From: Bacteroidia bacterium
GTDB lineage: Bacteria > Bacteroidota > Bacteroidia > Chitinophagales > Chitinophagaceae
Length of the DNA: 64,000 nt
Direction of reading: 5' to 3'
NCBI GenBank assembly: GCA_030429205.1
Contig: JAUICZ010000007.1
Location: 25,343-89,342, forward strand
Below the pieces are notes generated by a model that saw nothing but the letters and a program-made list of their open reading frames with translations, ran no database searches and was not told the DNA's origin. The position numbers were made by a program, and so were the translations under genes. Shown in pieces: positions 36,327-45,559 of the stretch (positions within the stretch are counted from its first letter, which is position 1; the number at the start of each line of letters is the position of its first letter).

Positions 36327-37549
36327 GTAGAAAAGGCAACATATTAGTTACATCTTTCCAATCGCTCACACCAAAAAGTGCGGGCGGTATGGCTCGGTTA
36401 GGTTACTATGTTTCGGATCAACTACATAGGCGCGGACTGCTACGTAACTTTGTGGTTTACTCAAAAGGAAAGTTTGACACCGCATTTCCAAGCATACCTG
36501 TGTCACCGATATCCAGATACTATTTATTCGCATTAAACAAACTAAATAAAATATTCAAAGTTCCTGATCACAAGTTCAGGCTGATACAAGAAAAACTGTA
36601 CGACAAGCTATGCGCAAAAAGGTTAACCGGTGACATTAAAATTCTGTTCACTACTAATGCGCACATGTACCGTACTTTCACTAAGGCGAAAAAACTAGGC
36701 ATACCCATTATATACGTACCGGCAAACCCTGAAGAACATTTTATATTCGACTTGGTTACTGAAGAAAATGCGAAACTGGGAATTAAAAGCTTAGATGCAT
36801 ACAACTATTTGCCGAGGTTACATTTTTATAATGATTCAATCAGCTTGGTAGATACCATTATCGGAACCTACCCTACAGTATATAAATCATATAAAGAGTA
36901 TAGTAACCAATACGACCTTGTTGAAATAACAGGACATTTAAAGCCGGACTTCAAGGACTATCAATTAGAAGACAAACCAATTAGTGAAGAACTTAAAGTA
37001 GTATATGTAGCTACTACAGTTGTTTTAAAAGGTTTGCAGTACTTGCTCGAGGCATGGAAGCTTCTTAAACAAGAACACCCTGACAAAAAGTTGCAATTAT
37101 ATATTGTAGGCAACATAGAAACCCCTATAAAAAACTTCATCAATGAAAATTACGCAGGTCTTCAAGATGTGACTTATACGGGACGGATACCTGATGTTGC
37201 TGCATTTTTAAAAGATAAAGACCTGAGTGTTGTACCCAGCCTTACAGACGGAGGCCCTTACGTGGCTCTGGAAGCGGCACACTATGGCATACCGGTTATT
37301 CTAACAAATAACTGTGGCTCTGCAGAGCTGTTAAGCAGAAATGCATCCGGCTGCATTGTTATACCCATACGCGATGCAAAAGCAATAAGAGACAAAATAT
37401 TATGGGCATACAACTACAGAGAAGAGGCCAAGCAAATGGGCATTAACGCAAAGAAAAATCTGGATAGCTATGACATGGATGAATTGATCATGGGTATCAC
37501 TGATTATTTGGAGCAATACTTAAATGAAAAAGACGCTGGAGATGAGTAA
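36323..37549 (+). CDS. Glycosyltransferase family 4 (first of a tandem pair)
   Basis: A 408-residue GT-B enzyme. N-terminus ILVTSFQSLTPKSAGGMARL; C-domain with VVYVATTVVLKGLQYLLEAW, YTGRIPDVAAFLKDKDLSVV, then PSLTDGGPYVALEAAHYGIP and LTNNCGSAELL. It is about as long as, and closely similar to, the next gene product, so the pair arose by duplication. The usual E-x7-E is changed to a DGGP-x4-E form. Probably transfers successive or identical sugars. Confidence 0.85.
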   Translation: MSRKGNILVTSFQSLTPKSAGGMARLGYYVSDQLHRRGLLRNFVVYSKGKFDTAFPSIPVSPISRYYLFALNKLNKIFKVPDHKFRLIQEKLYDKLCAKRLTGDIKILFTTNAHMYRTFTKAKKLGIPIIYVPANPEEHFIFDLVTEENAKLGIKSLDAYNYLPRLHFYNDSISLVDTIIGTYPTVYKSYKEYSNQYDLVEITGHLKPDFKDYQLEDKPISEELKVVYVATTVVLKGLQYLLEAWKLLKQEHPDKKLQLYIVGNIETPIKNFINENYAGLQDVTYTGRIPDVAAFLKDKDLSVVPSLTDGGPYVALEAAHYGIPVILTNNCGSAELLSRNASGCIVIPIRDAKAIRDKILWAYNYREEAKQMGINAKKNLDSYDMDELIMGITDYLEQYLNEKDAGDE

Positions 37550-38750
37550 AGTGATGGTAGTTTCTTTTCAATCGTTAACTGCAGATAGCGGACAAGGCAT
37601 GGCAAGATTGGGCCATGCTTTATCAAAAGAGCTGCATAAAAGGGGTATGCTTAAAACATTTGTTGTTCACTCAAAAGGCAAGCATGATGCACCATTCCCG
37701 AGTGAACCTGTTAGCAAATGGTCTAGACTGTACTTATTTGCGCTGAATAAACTTGATAAGATATTCAAATTCCCCGTTCATCGTTTCCGCTTCACGCAAG
37801 AATTATTATTCGACTGGTTTTGTGCTAAAAAACTAGATCGATCTGTTAAGGTGTTGTTCTCAACACAACCTTATTTAAAAAGAACTTTTAAGAAAGCGCA
37901 ACAACTAGGCATAAAAACATTTTTACTTTCAGGAACTCCGGAAGACAATTATATATACAAGCTGGTAACAGAAGAAAAGAAGTTTATTGGCACCAACGAA
38001 ACAGATGCTTATACTTACGACCGTCGTAACAAATACTTCAACGAATCTATGAAGTATTTAGATGTTGTTGTTGGCTTCTTCCCAAATGTATATCAAACAT
38101 ATGTAGACTCTGAAGCTTTTACAGGAGAATGTGTCAACCTGAGCGGGCATATACTACCGAACATACCTCCTTACTCCTTGGAAGAAAGAGAAATAAATAC
38201 AAGTCAGTTTGCAATAGGTTATTTAGCATACACTGCAATTCTAAAAGGGCTTCATTATCTTTTAGAAGCATGGAAACAACTGCAAGAGGAAGACACCATA
38301 CCTAATGCAACTCTAGTTATTGGAGGTCCAACACACCCTACAATAAACGAGTACATAAACAAACACTATAAAAACCTGAACGGAGTGTCGTATAAAGGAC
38401 AGGTGAATAATATACCGGAATTCATGCAAGGGCTAGACCTGTTTGTTGTACCCAGCCTTATTGATGCGGGGCCTTTATCTGCATTAGAAGCTGCGCATTA
38501 TGCTATACCTGTACTTATTACAGAGAATTGCGGGTCAGCAGAATTACTGGAAAGAGGAGAAGGAGGTGCATACACTATTCCAATAAGAGATGTCGCAGCA
38601 ATAAAAGAAAAGATACTTTTTGCATATAATAACCGAACGGCTAATCATCAAAAAGGATTAATAGCAAAAGAAAACCTGGATAACTATAGCTTTGAGGAGT
38701 ACATTAATAACCTTGGAAACTTTTTAGAAGAAAGAGCAAATGAGCAATAA
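37542..38750 (+). CDS. Glycosyltransferase family 4 (second of a tandem pair)
   Basis: About 402 residues, paralogous to the gene before it: VVSFQSLTADSGQGMARLGH, FVVHSKGKHDAPFPSEPVS, YLFALNKLDKIFKFPVHRFR and VVPSLIDAGPLSALEAAHY align along the whole length. I chose ATG 37542, which aligns with the paralogue's N-terminus; ATG 37524 is in frame and adds six residues. Overlaps the genes on both sides, so all are translated from one message. Confidence 0.85.
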   Translation: MSKVMVVSFQSLTADSGQGMARLGHALSKELHKRGMLKTFVVHSKGKHDAPFPSEPVSKWSRLYLFALNKLDKIFKFPVHRFRFTQELLFDWFCAKKLDRSVKVLFSTQPYLKRTFKKAQQLGIKTFLLSGTPEDNYIYKLVTEEKKFIGTNETDAYTYDRRNKYFNESMKYLDVVVGFFPNVYQTYVDSEAFTGECVNLSGHILPNIPPYSLEEREINTSQFAIGYLAYTAILKGLHYLLEAWKQLQEEDTIPNATLVIGGPTHPTINEYINKHYKNLNGVSYKGQVNNIPEFMQGLDLFVVPSLIDAGPLSALEAAHYAIPVLITENCGSAELLERGEGGAYTIPIRDVAAIKEKILFAYNNRTANHQKGLIAKENLDNYSFEEYINNLGNFLEERANEQ

Positions 38751-39948
38751 AAAGAACATAATGTTATTAGGCTCAGAATTGGGCAAAGGCGGTGCAGAAC
38801 GCTCCATTTCTTTATTGAGTTACTATTTAGAAGAGGCTGGTTACAATGTTATCCTGGGTATATTATCCGGCAAGGACAGAACCAAGTACTACCCCACTTG
38901 TAAAAATGTTGTTTTTGTAGACCCTCCTGCTCATAGCGGTATAATAGGTAAAATAAAAGCATGGCGGTACCGACTAAAAAAGGTAAAAGCACTAAAAAAG
39001 GAGCACAACATAGATATATGTATCAGTTTTTTAGAAGGACCTGATTATGTGAACGTACTTACAAAGGGAAAAGAAAAAGTAGCGCTTAGTATTCGTGGTT
39101 CCAAAATGTTTGATAAGGTCATCAGTGGTTGGATGGGTGTAATACGTAAAAAAATACTCATACCCTTCCTTTACAAAAGAGCTGATGCAATAGTTTGTGT
39201 TACACAAGCATTATCTGATGAGCTTCAAAAATATTTCCATATAAAACCGGAGAAGCTTCATGTAATATATAACTTCTACATTGTAGATGATATACTAAAA
39301 AAAGCTTCCGAGACATTAACTGAAGAGGAGACTAAACTATTCTCTAAGCCAGTTATCATTACATCCGGCAGATTACACGTAGCAAAGGAGCATGATAAAA
39401 TGATCCGCGTTATCAATAAGGTAAAAGCAACTACTGATTGTAGACTGATGATACTTGGGGACGGAGGGTTGCATGGACAATTGTTTAGCCTGGTAGAATC
39501 TTTGGGTATGTCCGCATACGACTGGAATGGCACTTACAAAGATGCAGATGTATACTTTATGGGCTTTCAGCAAAATGCCTTTAAGTATTATGAACATAGC
39601 AGCCTATTTGCATTACCGTCTTCGTGGGAAGGGTTTCCTAATGTTCTGGCAGAGGCTTTAATTTGCAAAAAGCCAGTTGTAACTACAGACTGCCCTACCG
39701 GCCCCAGAGAGATACTATCGGTAGAAAACCTACCGGCAGAACCAATCACCCATACTATAAGAACCAAAGTAGGAACACTAAGTCCTATGCTGGATCATCC
39801 GACTGAAGCTATTATTAAAACATGGGCTGAGGAGGTTGAGCATTGGCTAAGCACAGACCAACCTTCTGAGGAAGATTTTAAAGCCATAACAAATCGCTTT
39901 ACCTTAGAAGAGCTATTGCACGAATGGGAAGCTATTATTAACGAATAA
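38740..39948 (+). CDS. Glycosyltransferase family 4
   Basis: A 402-residue GT-B enzyme with N-terminal glycine-rich loop GSELGKGGAERSISLLSYYL, FLEGPDYVNVL, and the C-domain IITSGRLHVAKEHDKMIRV and ALPSSWEGFPNVLAEALICK (E-x7-E). TDCPTGPREIL follows. This pattern is close to GT4 enzymes that transfer N-acetylgalactosamine or glucose-type residues, but the donor cannot be fixed. Overlaps the previous gene by 11 nt. Confidence 0.88.
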   Translation: MSNKKNIMLLGSELGKGGAERSISLLSYYLEEAGYNVILGILSGKDRTKYYPTCKNVVFVDPPAHSGIIGKIKAWRYRLKKVKALKKEHNIDICISFLEGPDYVNVLTKGKEKVALSIRGSKMFDKVISGWMGVIRKKILIPFLYKRADAIVCVTQALSDELQKYFHIKPEKLHVIYNFYIVDDILKKASETLTEEETKLFSKPVIITSGRLHVAKEHDKMIRVINKVKATTDCRLMILGDGGLHGQLFSLVESLGMSAYDWNGTYKDADVYFMGFQQNAFKYYEHSSLFALPSSWEGFPNVLAEALICKKPVVTTDCPTGPREILSVENLPAEPITHTIRTKVGTLSPMLDHPTEAIIKTWAEEVEHWLSTDQPSEEDFKAITNRFTLEELLHEWEAIINE

Positions 39949-39959
39949 AACTACACTGC

Positions 39960-41063
39960 TTGAATATATTGATCATAGACAATTCTGTTGATATTACAGG
40001 TGCATTCAAGTGTGCCGTCAACGAAGCTGATCTGTTATCAGACGAGCACAATTTTGTATTTGTAATCGGATATAAGAGCAAACTGAGAAAACATCTTGAA
40101 GACAAAGGTTACAAAGTATACCAACTGCATTTAGTAGAGATCAAAAAATCTATACCAATATTATTGATCTACCCTATTATGCTTTTGAAGAATGCTTTTT
40201 CTCTCTTGCATATTTTAAAAGCTGAAAAAATAGATCTTGTACAAGTAAACGACTTTTACAATTTACTGGGCGCGTTTGCTAAAAAGTTCGGCTACAAAGG
40301 CAAGCTTTTTACTTATGTAAGGTTTCTACCTTCGGTAATGCCGGGAATATTAAGAAAGCTATGGATAAAACAAGGCTTAAAACATTCGGATAAGTTAGTT
40401 GCCGTTTCTGATGCAGTACTTAAACAACTACCTAAACATAAAAAAGCTGTAAGGTTATACGACCCCACTAAACTAACAGAGAACTTACCTGCAAAAGAGT
40501 ATATTAATAACGAGGGGGTCAACCTGCTATACTTATCCAACTACATACAAGGTAAGGGACAAGATGCAGCAATACAGGCTTTTGCCAAAGCTTATAAAAA
40601 CAATAGCTCTCTAAGGCTGACTTTTGTGGGTGGAGATATGGGGCTAGAGAAAAATGTAGCTTTCAAACAAACATTAATTGACACGACACATAGTTTGGGT
40701 TTATCTGATGTTATAGCGTTTCGACCTTTCAACCCGAATGTAGAAGAAGAAATAAAACGTGCAGACATTGTACTTAACTTTTCCGAAGCGGAGTCTTTTT
40801 CAATGACTTGTTTAGAGGCAGCTTACTACGGTACGCCGCTTATTGCAACACAATGTGGCGGACCTGAAGAAATAATTGACAACGGCAAAACAGGCATAAC
40901 TATACCTGTAAAAGATATAGATAAAATGGCTTCGGCCATTTTATCATTAGCAGACAATTTTGAACTACGTAAGCAATATGCAACTGCAGGCAAGCTATAC
41001 GTAACTGAAAAATTCAGTATAGAGAAATACAAAAACGAATTCAGGCAACTGATAGATGAGTAA
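39960..41063 (+). CDS. Glycosyltransferase family 4
   Basis: A 367-residue GT-B enzyme. N-terminus ILIIDNSVDITGAFKCAVN; C-domain LLYLSNYIQGKGQDAAIQAF, a donor site VLNFSEAESFSMTCLEAAY and ATQCGGPEEIIDNGKTG. Translation starts at TTG 39960, 11 nt after the previous stop; there is no ATG that keeps the first beta strand. Overlaps the next gene by 8 nt. Confidence 0.86.
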   Translation: MNILIIDNSVDITGAFKCAVNEADLLSDEHNFVFVIGYKSKLRKHLEDKGYKVYQLHLVEIKKSIPILLIYPIMLLKNAFSLLHILKAEKIDLVQVNDFYNLLGAFAKKFGYKGKLFTYVRFLPSVMPGILRKLWIKQGLKHSDKLVAVSDAVLKQLPKHKKAVRLYDPTKLTENLPAKEYINNEGVNLLYLSNYIQGKGQDAAIQAFAKAYKNNSSLRLTFVGGDMGLEKNVAFKQTLIDTTHSLGLSDVIAFRPFNPNVEEEIKRADIVLNFSEAESFSMTCLEAAYYGTPLIATQCGGPEEIIDNGKTGITIPVKDIDKMASAILSLADNFELRKQYATAGKLYVTEKFSIEKYKNEFRQLIDE

Positions 41064-42144
41064 GCCAACTAAAATATTGTTTGTAGTGCCTTATCCTGTG
41101 AGGCATGCTCCTTCCCAGAGGTTTAGAGTTGAGCTATTTGAACCATACCTCGACAAGGCAGGTATTCAATATACAATAGCACCTTTCATGAATGAGAAAA
41201 CATGGAAAGTACTATACCAACAAGGCTCTGCCATACAAAAAGCAATGGGTATCCTCAGTGGTTATCTCAAACGTTTTAAAACAGCCTTTTTCGATGTACA
41301 TAAATATGATTATGTATTTGTACACAGAGAAGCAGCACCTATGGGACCTCCAATATTTGAATGGATTATTGCGAAGTTATGGGGCAAAAAGATGATCTAC
41401 GATTTTGACGATGCTATTTGGATACCCAATACCAGCAAGGAAAATAAAATTGCAGCAATGCTTAAGTCCTTCTGGAAGATCAAATACATCTGCAAATGGT
41501 CTTACAAAGTATTGGGCGGTAACGATTACTTGTGCAACTATGCAGCTCAATTCAATAAGAATGTAATTCAAATGCCTACCTGTGTAGATATGGAACGTAT
41601 GCACAACGGTATTAAACAGCACAAAGAAGGTACAGTAACTATCGGCTGGACCGGTAGCCACTCTACTATTCCATATTTAGACGAAATAATGGACGTATTG
41701 GTTACTATTGAGCAAGAGTATAATACCAGGTTCGTTTTAATAGCCAATAAAAAGCCAGACTTACCGTTAAAGAACTGGGAGTTTATTAAATGGAATGAGA
41801 CGACAGAAATTGAGGACCTGCTAAAAATAGATATTGGTGTAATGCCACTTAAAGCAGACGAATGGAGCGAGGGCAAATGCGGATTTAAGCTCATACAATA
41901 TTTGTCATTAGGTATACCTGCAGTTGCATCACCCGTTGGAGTAAACAAGGTGATCATAGAAGACCGTGTTAACGGATTTTTGTGTACTACTCCGGAAGAA
42001 TGGAAAGCCTCTTTAGAGAAATTGATCAAGGATATTGCATTCAGAAAAGATGCCGGCACTGCCGGTCGTCAAAAAATGCTGGAAGAATACAGTACTGCAG
42101 CTAATAAAAATAAGTTCACTCAGGCATTTAGCGTATTACCTTGA
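41056..42144 (+). CDS. Glycosyltransferase family 4
   Basis: A 362-residue GT-B enzyme. N-domain VVPYPVRHAPSQRFRVELFE; a KMIYDFDDAIWIPN segment and the C-domain start IGWTGSHSTIPYLDEIMDVL are typical of a GT4 subgroup common in Bacteroidota capsule loci. GKCGFKLIQYLSLGIPAVAS forms the donor loop. Its last 25 nt overlap, tail to tail, the end of the convergent membrane protein gene. Confidence 0.88.
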   Translation: MSKPTKILFVVPYPVRHAPSQRFRVELFEPYLDKAGIQYTIAPFMNEKTWKVLYQQGSAIQKAMGILSGYLKRFKTAFFDVHKYDYVFVHREAAPMGPPIFEWIIAKLWGKKMIYDFDDAIWIPNTSKENKIAAMLKSFWKIKYICKWSYKVLGGNDYLCNYAAQFNKNVIQMPTCVDMERMHNGIKQHKEGTVTIGWTGSHSTIPYLDEIMDVLVTIEQEYNTRFVLIANKKPDLPLKNWEFIKWNETTEIEDLLKIDIGVMPLKADEWSEGKCGFKLIQYLSLGIPAVASPVGVNKVIIEDRVNGFLCTTPEEWKASLEKLIKDIAFRKDAGTAGRQKMLEEYSTAANKNKFTQAFSVLP

Positions 42145-43535
42145 TCTAACCAAGCCACTTTTTTTCTACTTACAAAACTAAATGAGAGTAATTTCACCTG
42201 CGCAGGATAGTGCTTGTAATACGTTAGAACAAGTAACAGACCAAAAAACGGCAGACAAGGTATTCTATAACGCGATAGCGTACCGAAATTACCGGAGGAT
42301 ATTCCTACAGCAAATGCAAATATCAATGTAAATATCAAACAGAATTGAAGTGTGGGATCTTTGGCTATCGTTCGCCAAAAACCTACAATGCCTAAAGAGA
42401 ATATCACCTTGAGTGTTATCAGCATGAATATTGTTGCTTCAAAGGCATTGATAAACTGTATAACCTTTCGTGTTTCCCATATGTATGGCCTGAATAAAGT
42501 TACATTTACCGCAGCAGGAAACTTTGCAAGCATAGCGGTTGGGGAGGCACTACTAATTCCCAAATCATAGGCACTACCCTGATCACCCGACTGTTCCTGA
42601 ATATAACTACTAATGAGGTAAGATGTCTTTGCGAACTTATCCAACGAGTACCTACCAAACTCTTCGCTATACTCCTGCATCACATACAAAAACCCGAATA
42701 TACAGACAGCAAAAACAGCTAATTTGGTAAAAAAGCGCATAAAGGCACTCTGTATTTTATGTGAATAAGATGCCAGAATCCAGAATATTATAGCCGGTAT
42801 AAATGCAATAAGGATGTACAACTTAATGGTGGCCAGCAAGAAAAAGGCTATAATTGTTATTGCTACTGTTTTAAACTTAAAGTCCCTGTTGATCAACAAC
42901 CTGAATGCACCAAAAGTCAGCCACCCTAAACTAAACATACAAATCGTATCCTTAAAGATCCCAGACCCCCACATAATAGTACTGGGGATATATAGCGTTG
43001 CGATGGCAATGTATTGTGTATGTTTCGGGAATTTTGTTGCAAACGTTCTAAACAATGCCCAAACACCTGTGAATGCTATTGCCGCCATAATTACGGCTGT
43101 AGGCAAAAAGGTATTCATTGTAAATATCATCATTACGGCCAGTATGGCACATACCGTATACTCTGCCGGTGCCTGATACCACTCCATCTGAGAGATGTAC
43201 TTCGAGTAACTACCATCATACCATTCCGGTATTCGGAATAATAAGTTATACCACTTGGACATACTATCATCAAAAGAACTATTGATGATTTTAGCATGCC
43301 AATGATACAATGCTGTATCTCCCCAACCGTAATAATATCTGTAGATAAGACTAATGAAAATCGCACCACTGATTTTTAAAATCAGCCCGGTCATGAAATA
43401 TCCTCGCCATGGATGACCTGGCGGATATTTTGCCTCCCTATATTGGTACGCGATGAAAAATATCGCTGCCAGATAAAAGGGCAGTAACAAATAGTCCAGA
43501 AATGTTATAAATTGCTGCCAATCTGAATGAACCAT
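42120..43535 (-). CDS. Polytopic membrane protein, candidate Wzy-type polymerase
   Basis: A 471-residue protein with about ten to twelve hydrophobic segments. A periplasmic-side loop after the first helices holds YYGWGDTALYHWHAKI, and another near the end has SSGNFGTLSRYRIPCLPFFG; acidic/aromatic and SRYR-P motifs of this kind occur in Wzy polymerases and O-antigen ligases. It is the only large polytopic protein in the locus besides the ABC flippase, which supports a polymerase role, but I infer this from context. It is transcribed against the GT operon and has a 25-nt 3' overlap with the last GT, and is divergent from the asparagine synthase gene. Confidence 0.6.
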   Translation of the reverse strand: MVHSDWQQFITFLDYLLLPFYLAAIFFIAYQYREAKYPPGHPWRGYFMTGLILKISGAIFISLIYRYYYGWGDTALYHWHAKIINSSFDDSMSKWYNLLFRIPEWYDGSYSKYISQMEWYQAPAEYTVCAILAVMMIFTMNTFLPTAVIMAAIAFTGVWALFRTFATKFPKHTQYIAIATLYIPSTIMWGSGIFKDTICMFSLGWLTFGAFRLLINRDFKFKTVAITIIAFFLLATIKLYILIAFIPAIIFWILASYSHKIQSAFMRFFTKLAVFAVCIFGFLYVMQEYSEEFGRYSLDKFAKTSYLISSYIQEQSGDQGSAYDLGISSASPTAMLAKFPAAVNVTLFRPYIWETRKVIQFINAFEATIFMLITLKVIFSLGIVGFWRTIAKDPTLQFCLIFTLIFAFAVGISSGNFGTLSRYRIPCLPFFGLLLVLTYYKHYPAQVKLLSFSFVSRKKVAWLDQGNTLNA

Positions 43536-43583
43536 CTTTCAGATTTTGGTTGTTACTAAATTTACAAAAAATACTCCTCGTGT

Positions 43584-45497
43584 ATGTGTGGTATAACAGG
43601 CTACTTTACTTTTACAAATAACGCTGTTGATAACCTTATAAAGGTACAACAATCAACGCAAAAACTGCACCAAAGGGGTCCTGATTATGGAGATGATTTT
43701 GTTAATGATAAAGTAGCATTGGGGCATAGAAGATTATCAATTATAGACACCTCCAATGCTGCCGGCCAACCCATGAAAGATGCTAGCGGCAGGTATGTAA
43801 TAGTATTTAACGGAGAGATTTTCAATTATAAAGAACTATCAGAACAATATCTATCAGACTTCTGGCAAAAAAACGGCGGCCCTAAAACAACGTCTGATAC
43901 AGAAGTATTGATGTACTTACTAATCAACTATGGTAAAGATTGTCTTAGTTGGTTGAATGGGTTCTTTGCATTTGCACTGTACGACACACAGGAAAACACA
44001 ATACTTTTAGCACGAGACAGGTACGGACAAAAACCGTTGAATTATTACTATTCAAAAGATCAATTTGCATTTTCTTCTGAGTTAAAGTCTTTATTTGAAT
44101 GGAGTATTCCTAAGAAGCTCAATTACTCAGTGTTGCATCAGTACCTGCAACTAAACTATATACCACAACCACAAAGCATGATAGAAGGCGTAGCAAAACT
44201 AAAACCTGCGCACTACATGAAGATTGACGGTAGTGGCATACAAGAGTATCAACCTTACTACAACATAAATATCAATAAAGAAGGTTATAATAAATACAAC
44301 TACCAAGAAGCGCAAGATAAGCTGGTATCATTAATGGATGAGTCTGTAAAAAGACGCATGATATCGGATGTGCCATTAGGGGCATTTCTCAGTGGGGGTA
44401 TAGACTCTTCTGTTATAGTTGCATTAGCCAGTAAGTACACTAATCAGCTCAATACGTTCTCTATAGGTTATAAAGACAACCCGTTTTTTGACGAAACCAA
44501 ATATGCAAAACTGGTTGCTGATAAATACAATACCAACCATACTGTTTTCTCTCTTACCAACAACGACTTTTTAGAGCATGTACATGGCGTATTGGATTAC
44601 ATAGATGAGCCTTTTGCAGACTCGTCAGCTATACCTGTATACATTCTTTGCCAACAAACAAGAAAACATGTAACAGTTGCCCTGAGTGGCGATGCTGGTG
44701 ATGAGATATTTGCGGGTTATAACAAACACGCTGCCGAATGGAAGATGCGCCAAAATTCTTTAGTGAATAACTTAGTAAAGGCAGGTTATCCTATATGGAA
44801 TGTGCTTCCACGCAGTCGCAGCAACAAGTTTACCAACCTGTTCAGGCAGTTGCATCGTTTTGCAGAAGGCGGTAAACTATCTGTAAAAGACCGCTACTGG
44901 CGCTGGGCATCTTTCAACACAAGAGATCAGGCAAGTACTCTGTTAAGTGAGCAATCGTTACAACAGGTAGATGTCCCCCTAATGGATAACGAGCGTAACG
45001 AAATACTCAAGTTCATGAATAATGGCGACATGAATGAGTTGTTACTAACTGATATGAACCTGGTACTTACAGGTGACATGTTGGTGAAAGTAGACATGAT
45101 GAGTATGGCCAACAGCTTAGAGGTACGTAGCCCTTTCTTAGATTATAATGTGGTAGACTTTGCTTTCTCTATCCCTGAAGAATACAAGATAAACGCCTCT
45201 ATGAAAAAGCGCATAGTACAAGATGCGTTTAGAAACATGTTGCCTGAAGAAATATACAACCGACCCAAACACGGCTTCGAAATACCGCTGCTTGGCTGGT
45301 TTAAAAATGAGCTTTGGGGTATGATCGATGATGACTTACTTGAACGTTCGTTTGTTGAAGAACAAGGAATTTTCAATGTAAACACGATTGAACAACTTAA
45401 AAAGAAAATGCACAGTAACAACCCAGAAGACAGCCATGCTACCATCTGGGCATTGATCGTATTCCAATACTGGTGGAAAAAATACTTTAATTCCTGA
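43584..45497 (+). CDS. asnB: Asparagine synthase (glutamine-hydrolysing) homologue
   Basis: A 637-residue two-domain enzyme. The N-terminal glutaminase starts MCGITGYF (Cys2 is the nucleophile) and includes LHQRGPDYGDD, GHRRLSIID and VFNGEIFNYKEL. The synthetase domain has the ATP pyrophosphatase loop FLSGGIDSSVIV (~265-276) and VALSGDAGDEIFAGYNKH. In polysaccharide loci such proteins often amidate a sugar carboxylate instead of free aspartate; that is inference here. A separate transcription unit between two polysaccharide genes. The ATG at 43584 is fixed by the need for Cys2. Confidence 0.88.
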   Translation: MCGITGYFTFTNNAVDNLIKVQQSTQKLHQRGPDYGDDFVNDKVALGHRRLSIIDTSNAAGQPMKDASGRYVIVFNGEIFNYKELSEQYLSDFWQKNGGPKTTSDTEVLMYLLINYGKDCLSWLNGFFAFALYDTQENTILLARDRYGQKPLNYYYSKDQFAFSSELKSLFEWSIPKKLNYSVLHQYLQLNYIPQPQSMIEGVAKLKPAHYMKIDGSGIQEYQPYYNININKEGYNKYNYQEAQDKLVSLMDESVKRRMISDVPLGAFLSGGIDSSVIVALASKYTNQLNTFSIGYKDNPFFDETKYAKLVADKYNTNHTVFSLTNNDFLEHVHGVLDYIDEPFADSSAIPVYILCQQTRKHVTVALSGDAGDEIFAGYNKHAAEWKMRQNSLVNNLVKAGYPIWNVLPRSRSNKFTNLFRQLHRFAEGGKLSVKDRYWRWASFNTRDQASTLLSEQSLQQVDVPLMDNERNEILKFMNNGDMNELLLTDMNLVLTGDMLVKVDMMSMANSLEVRSPFLDYNVVDFAFSIPEEYKINASMKKRIVQDAFRNMLPEEIYNRPKHGFEIPLLGWFKNELWGMIDDDLLERSFVEEQGIFNVNTIEQLKKKMHSNNPEDSHATIWALIVFQYWWKKYFNS

Positions 45498-45559
45498 TAT
45501 CATCTTTCTAAATTTCAGTTGTAGCCAAATTATTGTATTATTGTACAACTTATATATAT

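Noticed and set aside
45533..45559. TTG start extending the GT4 gene by nine codons
   Set aside because: Adds MYYCTTYIY, unlike the family; ATG 45560 gives the usual first strand.
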